Of a stretch of DNA of 64,000 nucleotides, positions 1 through 10,100 are shown piece after piece (position 1 is the stretch's first letter; the number at the start of each line of letters is the position of its first letter). Source of the DNA: DASSNU01 sp035701265 (GTDB lineage Bacteria > Gemmatimonadota > Gemmatimonadetes > Gemmatimonadales > Gemmatimonadaceae). The stretch is taken from contig DASSNU010000020.1 of NCBI GenBank assembly GCA_035701265.1, positions 1 through 64,000 of the forward strand, read 5' to 3'. The position numbers and the translations under genes are program-made. The notes below the pieces were generated by a model that was not told where the DNA came from, made no database searches, and saw nothing but the letters and a program-made list of their open reading frames with translations.

Positions 1-30
1 AGCGCGACGCCGGGATTCCGGCGTCGCGCT
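1..30. terminator. GC-rich hairpin, probable terminator of a gene left of the window
   Basis: Bases 1-13 and 18-30 are perfect reverse complements around the loop GATT, giving a 13-bp stem. It sits at the window edge, so the stem may extend further left. There is no clear T-run after it, so it could be a terminator or a plain inverted repeat. Confidence 0.5.
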
Positions 31-313
31 TCGTGCATCGCGACTTACCGCGGTCTCGCATCGCGCCACGCGGCTGTCTCCTTCCGCCGCGCTCCGCGAT
101 CTGTAGCGTTGCTCGTATCGCCTCTCCTTCGGCCTCGCACCTTTTCGTGCATGCGCGCACGCGCCCCGGGGCGATGGTCGGGAACTTGCCACAGCCGCTG
201 CCGGCTTGTCGTCTGCCGAGCACGTTCCATGTATAGTTGCAGGTGAGCAGGCGGGACGCCTGCGCGGGCGCCGCCCGCCCGCGCGGCAATCCGACCACCA
301 CCAGGAGTGCGCC
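31..313. other. Non-coding leader region before the first gene
   Basis: No convincing gene is visible between the hairpin and the first start codon; the short open frames on both strands overlap one another and resemble nothing I know. A TATAGT hexamer at 232-237 is a plausible -10 element for the gene at 314, giving a leader of about 70 bases, but I see no good -35 at normal spacing (TTGTCG at 206-211 is 20 bases away). Confidence 0.35.
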
Positions 314-814
314 ATGGACCAACCGCACAGGGTCATCCGCGAAGGCGTCATCGCCGGCATCATCGGCGCAACCGCGGTCGCCGTCTGGTTCCTCATCGTC
401 GACACGATCTCGCGCCGACCGTTCTACACGCCGGCCATGCTCGGCAACCTCGTCGCGAGCGTGTTCGACCGGCAGGCGCACACGGGCATCGGGTTCTTCC
501 CAGTTGCGGGATACACGGTGCTGCACTACGCGCTCTTCGTGCTCGCCGGCATCATCGTCACGCTCATCATCCATCGTGCCGAGCGCGAGCCCACCATCCT
601 GGCGCTCCTGCTCATCCTGTTCGTGGCGTTCGAGGTGGGGTTCTACGGACTGGTCGCGGTCCTGTCGCAGTTCGCCGCGTTCGGAAGTCTGGCCTGGTAC
701 CAGGTGATGGTCGGAAACCTGCTGGCAGCGGTGCTCATGGGGAACTACCTCTGGCGCACGCACCCCGCGCTCACGCAGCAGTTCGCGCGCGCGCTCGACG
801 GCGCGGAGCACTGA
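314..814 (+). CDS. Small integral membrane protein of unknown function
   Basis: I do not recognise the family. The 166-residue protein has four predicted membrane segments, at about residues 11-30, 64-86, 94-118 and 129-148, with short loops and no signal peptide. The start ATG at 314 is chosen because CAGGAG lies at 302-307 at good spacing; longer in-frame starts upstream give an arginine-rich, unlikely extension. It lies about 90 bases before the DUF5916 gene on the same strand, but nothing in the sequence links their functions. Multi-span proteins of this size occur next to transport or stress genes, but no catalytic or metal-binding motif is visible. Confidence 0.75.
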   Translation: MDQPHRVIREGVIAGIIGATAVAVWFLIVDTISRRPFYTPAMLGNLVASVFDRQAHTGIGFFPVAGYTVLHYALFVLAGIIVTLIIHRAEREPTILALLLILFVAFEVGFYGLVAVLSQFAAFGSLAWYQVMVGNLLAAVLMGNYLWRTHPALTQQFARALDGAEH

Positions 815-904
815 CGGGGGAAGCACGGAGCGCCGGAGCGACGCGCGCGCACGGCGCGGCAGGGTTGCGGGAGCACACGACTGTCGTGCAGTCTTCCCAC
901 TCCC

Positions 905-3547
905 GTGACCCTGTACCGGACCGACGTGCTGCATTCCTGGATTCCTCTCGCCGCTCTCCTGTTCACCGCCGCGCCGCAGGACACCGCCCGTCCCGTCGCC
1001 ACCGCCACACGCGTCCGCGACGGCGCCATCATCATGGATGGCCGCCTGGATGAGCCCGAGTGGAAGAAGGCGATCCCGGTCACGCACTTCACCCAGGTCG
1101 AGCCGATCCTGGGCGCCGAGCCCACCGAGCGCACCACGGTCCTGGTGGTCTACGATGACGACGCGCTCTACATCGGCGCGCACATGTTCTCGCGCGATCC
1201 GTCGGCCATCCAGTCGCCCATCAGCCGACGCGATGACGGCGGCCAGGCGGAGCACCTCACCGTCTCGCTCGACACGTACCTGGACCGGCGCACCGCGTAC
1301 AACTTCGGCGTGACGGCGTCGGGGGTGCGCCTGGACTATTACCAGCCGGAGGACAACGACCACTCGCGCGACGAGTCGTACGACCCCGTGTGGGACGCCA
1401 GGACACAGCGCACCGCGGATGGCTGGACGGCCGAGATGCGCATTCCCTTCTCGCAGCTCCGCTTCAACGACCGTCCCGAGCTGGTGTGGGGGATGAACCT
1501 CGACCGGTGGATCCCCTCCAAGCACGAGGACGACTACTGGATCCCGGTGCCGCGCAACGTGCAAGCGTGGTCGTCGCGCTTCGGCAACCTGGTGGGGATC
1601 GCTGGCGTGGCGCCGTCGCGCCGCCTCGAGCTCGTGCCGTACGTGGCGACGAACGCGCGCATGCAGAGCGATCGCGACGTGCGCGATCCGTTCAGCGACG
1701 CCACGGAGGTGAGCGCGAACGTGGGCGGCGACCTCAAGATGGGATTGGGGCCCAACCTCACGCTCGAGGGAACGTTCAATCCCGACTTCGGGCAGGTGGA
1801 GGCGGACCCGGCGGAGGTGAACCTCACCGCCTTCGAGACGTTCTTCGACGAGAAGCGCCCCTTCTTCACCGAGGGGAGCCGGCTGCTCTCGGGGAACGGG
1901 CCGTCGTACTTCTACTCGCGACGCATCGGCGCTCCGCCGCGCGGCGACATCCCCGGCGATCCCACCTTCGTGGATCAGCCGAACACGACGACCATCCTCG
2001 GCGCGGCCAAGCTCACTGGACGACTCGCATCCGGAACGTCCATCGGCACGCTCGTCGCGATGACCGGACGCGAGTTCGCGCGCACGTTCGACACCCTTGC
2101 CGCGCCCGGCGACGGACTCGGGCGCGTGGAGGTGGCGCCGCGCTCGCTCTACGGCGTCACGCGTGTGCAGCAGGAGCTCGGCACGCCGGGCTCGACCGTC
2201 GGCGCGATGCTCGCCGGCGTCTACCGCGACATGCCGGATGGCTCACCACTGGCCGCGTCGTACGACCGCGCGGCTCTCTCTGGTGGGAGCGACTGGACGC
2301 TGCGCCTTGGCGGAGGCGACTACGAGCTCTCCGGCTATGCCGGCTTCAGCTACGTGCGCGGCGACACGTCGGCGATGATCGCGCTGCAGCAGTCGAGCGC
2401 GCGCTACTTCCAGCGTCCGGACGCCGCCTACGTCCGCGTGGACTCCGCGCGCACGTCGCTCGCCGGTTACACGGCGTCGCTCAACCTGCGGCGCATCACC
2501 GCGCGCCACTGGCTGTGGGGCGCAGGATTCAGCGCGGAGTCGCCGGGCTTCGAGCTGAACGATGCCGGACGGCTTCAGGATGCGGACAACCTGGGCAGCG
2601 CGCTCGAGCTTCAGTACCGCGAGACGCTCCCCGGCGCCCATCTCCGCACGTACGACGTGGGCGTTTCGATGAACCACGGATGGAACTACGGCGGGACGCA
2701 CACCAATGGAGACGTCGATTTCGATGCCGACATTACGCTCCTCAACTACTGGCAGCTCGGGCTGTCCGCATCGCTCGATCAGCGCGCGCTGAGCCCGACC
2801 CTCACGCGCGGCGGCCCCCTCATGGGAACGCCGCGCACCTGGTCGGGGAGCGTGGAGTTGGGGAACAACTTCGTGGCGAACGTTCGTTGGCAGGGACGCG
2901 TGCGCTACGAGCAGGGGGAGGAGGGTGGACGCGAGCTGGGGGTCAGCGGGTCGCTTTCCGTGCGCCCGGCCCCGGCATGGCAGCTCTCCATCGAGCCGAG
3001 CTACAGTCGCGAGACCGATCCGCGGCAGTTCGTCACCACTGAGGACAACGGTCCGGCGGAGACGTTCGGCACGCGCTACATCTTCGCCGCCACCGAGCGG
3101 ACCACCTTCTCCACCCAGTTCCGGCTGAACTACACGTTCAAGCCGGACCTCACGCTCGAGATGTACGCCGAGCCGTTCGCCGCCAACGTGCACTTCCGCG
3201 ACTTTGGAGAGCTGGCCGCCGCGCGCAGCCGCGCGCTGCGCCTGTACGGCCACGATGGCGCGAGCCAGGTGGACACGCTCGGCGACGGCACCATGCAGGT
3301 GACCGACGGCAGCGACACCTTCACGCTCGACAACGAGGACTTCGTGGCTCTGTCCTTCCGGAGCAACGTGGTGCTGCGATGGGAGTGGCGCGCGGGGAGC
3401 ACGCTCTTTGTCGTCTGGCAGCAGGACCGCGGCCGGGACGATCCCTTGAGCCGCTCCGCGCGATTCGGCGATCTCTTCCACGCGCTCAGTACGCGGGGAG
3501 AGAACATCTTCGCCATCAAGGCGACAGTGTGGATTCCGGCCATGTAA
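905..3547 (+). CDS. DUF5916 outer-membrane protein with N-terminal CBM9-like domain
   Basis: The 880-residue protein has a hydrophobic N-terminal stretch (about residues 10-25) consistent with Sec export. A CBM9-like beta-sandwich follows (about 35-230), recognised by DGRLDEPEW near the start and the WTAEMRIPFSQLRF block. The rest is the DUF5916 region (about 230-880), rich in alternating aromatic strands typical of an outer-membrane beta barrel and containing NPDFGQVEADPAEVNLTAFE and EKRPFFTEG. In known proteins of this type the sandwich resembles sugar-binding modules, but substrate and role are unestablished. The start is GTG at 905 with no strong Shine-Dalgarno site. A 14-bp hairpin follows the stop. 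Function is inferred from family resemblance only; the family call is firm. Confidence 0.85.
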   Translation: MTLYRTDVLHSWIPLAALLFTAAPQDTARPVATATRVRDGAIIMDGRLDEPEWKKAIPVTHFTQVEPILGAEPTERTTVLVVYDDDALYIGAHMFSRDPSAIQSPISRRDDGGQAEHLTVSLDTYLDRRTAYNFGVTASGVRLDYYQPEDNDHSRDESYDPVWDARTQRTADGWTAEMRIPFSQLRFNDRPELVWGMNLDRWIPSKHEDDYWIPVPRNVQAWSSRFGNLVGIAGVAPSRRLELVPYVATNARMQSDRDVRDPFSDATEVSANVGGDLKMGLGPNLTLEGTFNPDFGQVEADPAEVNLTAFETFFDEKRPFFTEGSRLLSGNGPSYFYSRRIGAPPRGDIPGDPTFVDQPNTTTILGAAKLTGRLASGTSIGTLVAMTGREFARTFDTLAAPGDGLGRVEVAPRSLYGVTRVQQELGTPGSTVGAMLAGVYRDMPDGSPLAASYDRAALSGGSDWTLRLGGGDYELSGYAGFSYVRGDTSAMIALQQSSARYFQRPDAAYVRVDSARTSLAGYTASLNLRRITARHWLWGAGFSAESPGFELNDAGRLQDADNLGSALELQYRETLPGAHLRTYDVGVSMNHGWNYGGTHTNGDVDFDADITLLNYWQLGLSASLDQRALSPTLTRGGPLMGTPRTWSGSVELGNNFVANVRWQGRVRYEQGEEGGRELGVSGSLSVRPAPAWQLSIEPSYSRETDPRQFVTTEDNGPAETFGTRYIFAATERTTFSTQFRLNYTFKPDLTLEMYAEPFAANVHFRDFGELAAARSRALRLYGHDGASQVDTLGDGTMQVTDGSDTFTLDNEDFVALSFRSNVVLRWEWRAGSTLFVVWQQDRGRDDPLSRSARFGDLFHALSTRGENIFAIKATVWIPAM

Positions 3548-3622
3548 CGCGCGCCGCAGGGTGCACCGTGCGGTACCGGACGACGTAGCGCTGGCGCGTT
3601 GGCAGGGTGCGCTGATGACGGA

Positions 3623-3661
3623 CGCCGGCGCCGTGGAGCGATACCGCCCACGGCGCCGGCG
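3623..3661. terminator. Bidirectional hairpin between convergent genes
   Basis: CGCCGGCGCCGTGG at 3623-3636 pairs perfectly with 3648-3661 around an 11-base loop. It lies 76 bases after the DUF5916 stop and just before the stop of the opposing amidase gene, so it could end both transcripts. Confidence 0.6.
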
Positions 3662-3674
3662 CTCTGCTGTCTCC

Positions 3675-5369
3675 CTACAACGTGGGGTGCTTGAGGTGGA
3701 AGTCGGTGGCCTCCTGATACGCGCGCCCGACCACGAGCAGCGGCAGCTCCTTGTACAGTCCGCCGACGAAGGTGATCGAGACGGGTGTGCCGTCGTCGCG
3801 GAAGCCGTTGGGAAGGATGAGCGCGGGATGCCCGGTGAGGTTCGTGGCGGTGAGCTGTGAGCTGAACGTCGGCGCTACGAAGATGTCCACCGTCTTCATC
3901 AGCTCGGCCCACGCGCGCATGGCCTGCACGCGTGCGCGGTTGGCGTTCACGTAATCGGCGGCAGGGATGAAGCGCGCGGTGCGGAAGGTGTTCGGCCACG
4001 CGTTGTCTCCCTGCTGCGTCATCTCCTTGTCACGCCCCGAGCGCGTGAGATCGTCGAACGCGGCCGCCGCCTCGGCGTTCAGGATCAGACGCATGGCGTT
4101 GTACGGCTGATCCGGCACGTCAACGGGGAGGAGGTTCACGCCGAGCGAGCGAAGCTTGTCCAGCGTGGCCTGGTCGAACGCCTTCGTGGGATAATCGCGC
4201 TCGAAGTCGGCCTTGGCGTACCCCACGCGGATGGACTTGAGCGGCGTGCGCGCGTCCCACACGAAGGGGATGTCCTTGGCGCTCAGGTCCATGCCGTCCG
4301 CGCCGTGCATCGCCTCCAGCACGAACGCGCAGTCCTCCACCGCGCGGCACATCGGGCCGATCTTGTCCATCGTCCACGAGAGCGCCATGGCACCCGTGCG
4401 CGGCACGCGGCCGAAAGTGGGGCGGAGCCCCGTGACGCCATTGCGCGTGGAGGGTGATGAGATGGAGCCGAGCGTCTCCGTGCCGACGGCGAAGCCCACG
4501 CACCCCGCCGCGGTGGCCGAGCCCGGTCCGGCGGACGAGCCGCTCGAGCCCTGTTCGGGCTTCCACGGATTGCGCGTCTGTCCGCCGAACCACTGGTCTC
4601 CCATGGCGAGCGCGCCGAGCGTGAGCTTGGCGACGAGCACCGCACCGGCCGCGTCGAGCCGCTGCACGATGGTCGCATCGCTGTCGATCATCTGGTCCTT
4701 GTACGGCGCCGCGCCCCATGTGGTGGGCGTCCCCGCGACGGCGAAGAGATCCTTCGCACCCCACGGGATGCCGTGCAGCGGCCCGCGATACTTGCCGCGC
4801 GCGATCTCCTCGTCCGCCGCGCGCGCCTGCTTCATGGCGCGCTCCTCCGTGTAGTTCACCACGAAGTGCAGCGTGGGGTCGTAGCGGCGCAGCCGCTCCA
4901 GGTACATGCGCGTGAGCTGCACCGAGGTGACCTTGCGCGTGCGCACCAGCTCGGAGAGCGCGGTGACGGGAAGGAACGCCAGATCTTCGAGGTTCGCGCT
5001 CACCGCCGGCGGGCGCACCGGCGCGCGCGCCCCGTGCGAGGGCGTCTTGGGGAGATCGAGCGTGGTGCCCGGGGGAACGGGATCGAAGATGATCGCCGGC
5101 GGTACGGAGTTCGGGAGCGTGATGGCGTGCAGTTGCTCGATCTGCTGTTCCTGCCGCTGCAGCGCGCGCACCATCTGCTTTCGTTCGTCCTCGTCGAATT
5201 GCACTCCGGCGATCTCCTCCGCGCTGGCGATGCTCTCGGGGGTGATCTCTTCGCCGTTGGCCGCGCGCGCCCAGAGCACGCCGGGGAGGAGCGTGGAGCC
5301 CAGGCCGATGCTCGCGAAGTAGCCCATGAACGAACGGCGGTCGTAGCGGGGAGAGGGTGCGGTGGACAT
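3675..5369 (-). CDS. Tat-exported amidase-signature family hydrolase
   Basis: This 564-residue protein belongs to the amidase signature family (GatA-like fold), which hydrolyses C-N amide bonds using a Lys-Ser-Ser triad. The N-terminus has a twin-arginine signal (DRRSFMG with RR at residues 11-12, then a hydrophobic stretch ending near WARA at 32-35), so it is exported folded. The catalytic Lys is K206 in GIPWGAKD, the bridging Ser S278 in GSSGSSAG, and the nucleophile probably S302 in GTETLGSISS. A charged, glutamine-rich linker (about 45-85) separates signal and enzyme. GatA itself is cytoplasmic and acts with GatB/C; the export signal and lack of gatB/C nearby argue against that role. The substrate cannot be told from sequence. 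The gene stands alone facing the RHS island. Confidence 0.88.
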   Translation of the reverse strand: MSTAPSPRYDRRSFMGYFASIGLGSTLLPGVLWARAANGEEITPESIASAEEIAGVQFDEDERKQMVRALQRQEQQIEQLHAITLPNSVPPAIIFDPVPPGTTLDLPKTPSHGARAPVRPPAVSANLEDLAFLPVTALSELVRTRKVTSVQLTRMYLERLRRYDPTLHFVVNYTEERAMKQARAADEEIARGKYRGPLHGIPWGAKDLFAVAGTPTTWGAAPYKDQMIDSDATIVQRLDAAGAVLVAKLTLGALAMGDQWFGGQTRNPWKPEQGSSGSSAGPGSATAAGCVGFAVGTETLGSISSPSTRNGVTGLRPTFGRVPRTGAMALSWTMDKIGPMCRAVEDCAFVLEAMHGADGMDLSAKDIPFVWDARTPLKSIRVGYAKADFERDYPTKAFDQATLDKLRSLGVNLLPVDVPDQPYNAMRLILNAEAAAAFDDLTRSGRDKEMTQQGDNAWPNTFRTARFIPAADYVNANRARVQAMRAWAELMKTVDIFVAPTFSSQLTATNLTGHPALILPNGFRDDGTPVSITFVGGLYKELPLLVVGRAYQEATDFHLKHPTL

Positions 5370-5573
5370 GGCGGCGATTGTGGGGGGCGCTGTGGGGATG
5401 TGGTGCGCGTCGGCCGGGAGGGGCCGTGCGGGGGCGTGCTCTATGCTGCGGTCTGGTTTGGCGCGGCGGAAGGGGCGGAGGCGGTGCCGCGGTAGCGAAA
5501 GGCGATCAGGTCATAGTCGAGGTGGCGCTCTCGGGGTGCGCGCTCATGCTCGCCGAGAGGTGTCTCCGCCGCG

Positions 5574-6260
5574 CTACATGCTGGTGATTGGCAAGCCGAA
5601 GAGCTCACCACAGCGCGCTTCACCGGTGACGGCCTCGTACTCCATGGAGGCATTCGGGCTGTCAGCGATGTGGTACGCGCGCAGCAGGATCGTCGCGTCC
5701 CGCGTCTTCCAACGGCGATCCTCTACTACCCATGGATAGATCTGGTGATCGGTCGGGCACCGCTCGCCCGGCCCGACGGTGCTATCCAGTTGCGCGATCA
5801 GCGAGTCCGTATACGCACGAAGGCGAGCTGTTGGCAAATCCATGCCTCGACCGGCAGCGATCAGTTGATCCGGAAGGAAATAAACGTAGGAGATGGTGCC
5901 ATGCACATTGGTCCCGCACACTCGTGGCGGATGGGCCTGGGCGTCTTCAGGCCAATCCGCGCGCGATTCCGGATGCCAACAGCGAACATTCGCGCGAGTG
6001 GTGTCAGCCAACGATAGATCAATCATTGCAGCGACTGCCCATGGAGTACCACCCTTCCTCGCGTGATGCGCTGCAGGCGTGCTCGGGGAAATTGGCATCG
6101 CTCCAGTGCGGCATCCCGTGCCCGTAACGACCACCAGTGCGAGCACCACCAAGCGCACGACAGGCCGGCGCAGCTGTTCGGTGTAGTCAACGTCATGAGC
6201 CTCACGTGCCGTGACGCCACCGCCACTTACGGAACGATAGCCAGCTCTTGCTGTATCCAA
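5574..6260 (-). CDS. Cysteine-rich lipoprotein, paralogue of the next gene upstream
   Basis: I do not recognise the family. After a lipobox (VVTGTGC) comes a domain of about 165 residues beginning with PWAVAAMIDLSLADTTR, nearly identical to the protein encoded at 6432-7133. Four cysteines outside the lipobox align between the two proteins (RCW, RVCG, GERCP, ARCGE), so two disulfide bonds in the periplasm are likely. The start is unsure: the longest frame begins at a TTG at 6260, but GTG at 6158 gives a compact standard lipoprotein signal. Both paralogues follow the RHS gene on the same strand, in sequence less GC-rich than the flanking core genes. A role as immunity protein for the RHS tail is a guess from position and export. 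Confidence 0.6.
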   Translation of the reverse strand: MDTARAGYRSVSGGGVTAREAHDVDYTEQLRRPVVRLVVLALVVVTGTGCRTGAMPISPSTPAAHHARKGGTPWAVAAMIDLSLADTTRANVRCWHPESRADWPEDAQAHPPRVCGTNVHGTISYVYFLPDQLIAAGRGMDLPTARLRAYTDSLIAQLDSTVGPGERCPTDHQIYPWVVEDRRWKTRDATILLRAYHIADSPNASMEYEAVTGEARCGELFGLPITSM

Positions 6261-6431
6261 AGCTACGTCATCTCCTCCCCTACGGGTTTTCCGACATGCT
6301 CGGAATGGTCCACCTCACCGCCCCCCACCCCCGCCCAACGCTCATTCGCCAAGTTTTTTGAGTATGCGAGACACGTGTCAAGGCACGAGCGTGAACCTCA
6401 TCAGCGCCCCCGATCCCCCGGAGCAGCGCCG
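6261..6431. other. Spacer between the two lipoprotein genes
   Basis: This 171-base AT-richer gap holds no recognisable gene. A GGAGGAG stretch on the minus strand (complement of about 6281-6287) precedes a three-codon ATG-ACG-TAG frame and then the TTG start at 6260, so it may supply the ribosome site for the downstream lipoprotein. Confidence 0.3.
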
Positions 6432-7133
6432 TCATTCTGTCGCGGGCACGTACAAGATGTCATTGCACGTCACATGACCCCGTTGCGCTTCCAGGTTGAT
6501 TAGTCGAGGGCTCGGCGACGCGACCAGCAGCACTGTCGCTCCGGGCACAAGCCAACGCCACCCATGTCGCCCCTCCTCGTCCACAGCGCACGGGTCGCCC
6601 GGCCCCAAGCGCTCGACGAGACCTGCCACCATGGAATCCACTACCGGCGCGTAGTCGGTGTCCGGGAACGGCAGCTCCCGTCCCGCTGCCAGGATCTCAC
6701 CCGTGGCCCGCCGTATGTACACGTAGTAGTCGACGGAATCTCGGACGACGTCGCACGCCCACAGATGATCGGAGCGCCTCGTGCGGAATCGGTCGAGGCC
6801 CGCATTGGTTGGCGGATAGCAACCCACCTCTGGGCCGCGCGTGGTGTCCGCGAGCCCAAGATCCACCATCGCCGCGACTGCCCACGGAAGCGGCTCGTGA
6901 TGCACCTGTAAACCGGTGCTTGGTGCCGAACTGCCCGGGCGAATCACCGACGAATGCGGCGCACAGGCGACCCCGACGAGACATGCCCAGCCAATAGCAC
7001 TCCGCAGATGCGCACGACTCGTCAGCCGGAACCCCACACTCCAATGACCAGGTGCTGCCTTCGGTCTCGGGCGCATTGGTGCCCAAATCAACGTACCGAA
7101 CACCTTCTTCGAACCATGGTGCGTTGTACGCAT
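6432..7133 (-). CDS. Cysteine-rich lipoprotein, paralogue of the gene at 5574-6260
   Basis: This unrecognised protein has a lipobox (LVGVAC) followed by a domain whose opening PWAVAAMVDLGLADTTR matches its neighbour. Further shared blocks are YVY...AAGR, DS...GPG..C and AT(I/V)LL, with four alignable cysteines. The ATG at 7133 is preceded by a strong GGAGGT (7137-7142), which favours this start, although it places about 55 residues before the lipid-modified cysteine; GTG at 7037 would give a normal-length signal. The gene begins 55 bases after the RHS stop, so the three genes are probably one transcript. Tandem duplication of a periplasmic lipoprotein behind a polymorphic-toxin-like gene is the usual layout for immunity genes, but no known immunity family is recognised. 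Confidence 0.6.
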   Translation of the reverse strand: MRTTHHGSKKVFGTLIWAPMRPRPKAAPGHWSVGFRLTSRAHLRSAIGWACLVGVACAPHSSVIRPGSSAPSTGLQVHHEPLPWAVAAMVDLGLADTTRGPEVGCYPPTNAGLDRFRTRRSDHLWACDVVRDSVDYYVYIRRATGEILAAGRELPFPDTDYAPVVDSMVAGLVERLGPGDPCAVDEEGRHGWRWLVPGATVLLVASPSPRLINLEAQRGHVTCNDILYVPATE

Positions 7134-7188
7134 TGCACCTCCGGATGTTTGTCGCCTCTCATAGCAACTGGCAGTGCTCAGAACGCTG

Positions 7189-10100
7189 TTAGAACGCATC
7201 TACGCACCGGCCCGCCTCTTGGTCGGCTTCGTCGTTGTGATCCGAAAAGCCGCCAACAAGATGGGCCTCTTCATGAAAAAGCGTTCTCAGTAGCTGGGCC
7301 GAAGTATTGAAGGCGTGATAGGTAAGATAGACGAACGGGGCCGCCGATTCACCGAAGGTTACTTTGTTATGCCCGTTGAGCATTACGACATCCTGAGCGT
7401 TGAACATGACCTGATCATGAGCAAGGCGATTGCTGAAATCGACGCCGTACGACCTACACGTAGCATCGTATTTGGCAACCATGTCCTGCGCCCGTTGCAG
7501 CATGTCCGTGCACCACTTCGCCGCAGTCTCCTGGGCATGGTCCTTAAACCTCCGAACGTGCTGAAGTCCTGGGATCGCCGTCGCGTACCAACCAGGCCCA
7601 CAATCTCCCCCGCCGGACCAGAAAAGGAGGGCTCCCGAACCAACACCGAACTGAGATACGACAATGTTGAGAATATTCTCAAAAGTACTCTGCCCTCCTC
7701 CACCACATACATTCCGCGTCGCGTAAGTCGTATCCAGCCCCCCACCAGCGGCGGTGTCGATCACCATGAACGCGACTCGCTGACACAAGCCTGCGGGATC
7801 GCGTGTATTCAAGGGATCGCCAGCCGCATAGGCGTACGGATTGATCCCGCCATTCAGTCCGATGGGATCTTCCGAGATGAAGCGCCCGACGTCTGGATCG
7901 TAGTAGCGCGCCCGCACATAGTAGAGTCCGGTCTCGCTATCCAGCTCTCGCCCCATGTACTTCAAGGGCTGCGCGACCGCCTCCGTGCTGCTCAAGAGCG
8001 TGCCGTACGGGCTGTACTCGTACGTGTCGACAACCTGATTGGTGGTATCCACCAGGGCAACCACATGCCCCGGGGCCTCCCTCACGTAGAAGTACACCGT
8101 GCTGTCGCTCGCGCGCCGCACGCTGTAGGGCTGATCCGTACCCGGGAAGTAGGCGTACTCCCGGATCGGGTGCCCGCTCCCGTCCAGCTCGTCCACCAGA
8201 TCGTCCCCGTCCCAGAGATAGCGCGTGGTCGTACTCCCCGTGGTCTTCCGCACCCGGCGCCCGAAGCCGTCGTAGCCAAAGGTGGTCGTCACCCCATTCT
8301 TCACCACCTGCGTGAGCTGCCCCAGGCTGTTCCAGGTGAAGGTCTCGCTGAAGCCCGTCTTCGACTTGCTCGTCAGGTTCCCGTCGGCGTCATAGCTCAA
8401 GGTGTAGCCGTTGAAGCTTAAGAGCCGGTTGCTCGTGCTCTCGTAGGTGGCTGCGTGGTCGGTCCGGTTCCCCACGTTGTCGTACGTGTAGCTCTCTGAG
8501 CGGAGGAGATCGGAGTGGCTGAAGGTCTCGTAGTAGCAGCTAAAGACATCGAAGGGATCGGGACAGATGAAGTCCCCGGCCTCCTGCCAGTTGTGCTTGT
8601 CCGTGTAGCTCGTGAGCTGCCCGAGCGTGTTGTAGGCGAGCGTCCGCTGGGTCTCGTCCTGGTAGATGCCGGTCTCCGCAGGTGTCCCTCGCGTAGCGGT
8701 ATCGATCCGGTTGAGCTTGTCATAGGCATAGCGCCGGCCCAAGGCAGCGTTCAGCCCCTGATCGTAGGCCAGCGTGGTGGGTAGGTGCGCCGAATTGTAC
8801 GTCGCTGTTTCAGTGAGGCGGCTGGCAGCGCTCGGACTCGTCGGCAGCCGGATCTCGCTGAGCAGATCGTCGGAGTTGTAGCTCACCGACATGGCCCGTG
8901 GCACGAATGTCTGCAGGAAGTAGAACCGCTGCAACGCATCCTGCCCGTAGGTGATCAACCGACTCCCCCCTGGACCACTGACCTTGAGGCTCGTCCGAAA
9001 GCCACTCGCGTAGGTGGAGGTGAGCGTGTAGGTGCTGTCGCGCACCGTGACCACCTTGGCCACGCGCCCGTTGCCGTCGCTGAAGACGGTGTCCGTGCTC
9101 TCCTCATTCGAGACGCTGGCCCAGGTGAGGAGCGAATCATAGGCGAAGCGCGTCGTGTCGTCATCGGCCACGCGCGTCACCGGCCGATCCAGGAGATCGT
9201 ACGTGGTTACGATCTGCTGGCCACGCCGGTTGGTATAGATCGTGACGTTGCCGTCCCGGTCGTACTGGAACTGCTCGGTGCCGCCGCGCGGGTCCGTCTT
9301 CCGCACCACCCAGCCCAGCGCGTTCAGGCTGTCGGTGTAGGTATGAGTCTTGGCGTCGGTCGTCGTGTAGCGCCGGTGGACGTCGTCGAAGCCGAAGGTG
9401 GTCGTGACGGAGCCCGGCTGGGTGAGGCTCGTCGTGCGGTTGAGGAGATCGTAGCTCGTGCTCAGGGTATGGGCGAGTGGATCGGTGGTGCTGGCCACGC
9501 GGCCGTAGCTGTCGTAGGTAAGGCTTGTGGTCCCGTTGGCGCCGGTGCCCGTGGGCGCGGTCATGGACTGAGTGTTCTGGAAGCCCGTGCTGGCATAGAC
9601 CGCGGACGTCTGGTGCCCCAGGGGATCATGCACGGTGAGCACGCGGCCGCGGCTGTCGTAGGTGTACTTGGTCACCATGGTATCGACTTTCGTGCTGTCC
9701 AGCCGGCCATTGAGCCCGTAGACGTTGGTCTGCTGGAGCACGCCGTTCACCGTGACCGTCTTCACCTGATGGTAGGTGGACTCGTAGGTGTACTCGGTGA
9801 TGGTGCCCGCATCCACCGTCTTCGTGAGATCGAGGCCGGTGTACGTCTGCCAGGAGGAGATGTTCTTAGGGTTAGTCGCTTGCGTAAGGCGGCCGAGCGT
9901 ATCGTACGTCATCCGTGTGACCTGCTTCGTCCCCTGGACATCGATGGCCTCGACGTAGGTGGGCGCGCCGAAGCGATCCACGCGCGTGCGACTCACCGCC
10001 CCCTTGGGATCAGTCACGACGAGCGTGGCACTGTCGGGGATGACGCGTCGGGCCGGACTCGTGCTGCTCCCGCCCGTGCCCGTCAAGGGGAGCATCGCGG

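Noticed and set aside
6697..7160. A short alternative frame upstream of the 6432-7133 lipoprotein that reads as a plausible acidic peptide (VRYVDLGTN...)
   Set aside because: It has no ribosome site, no closing match to any domain, and turns Arg-rich within 60 residues. It may be a remnant of a lost toxin tip, but evidence is too thin.
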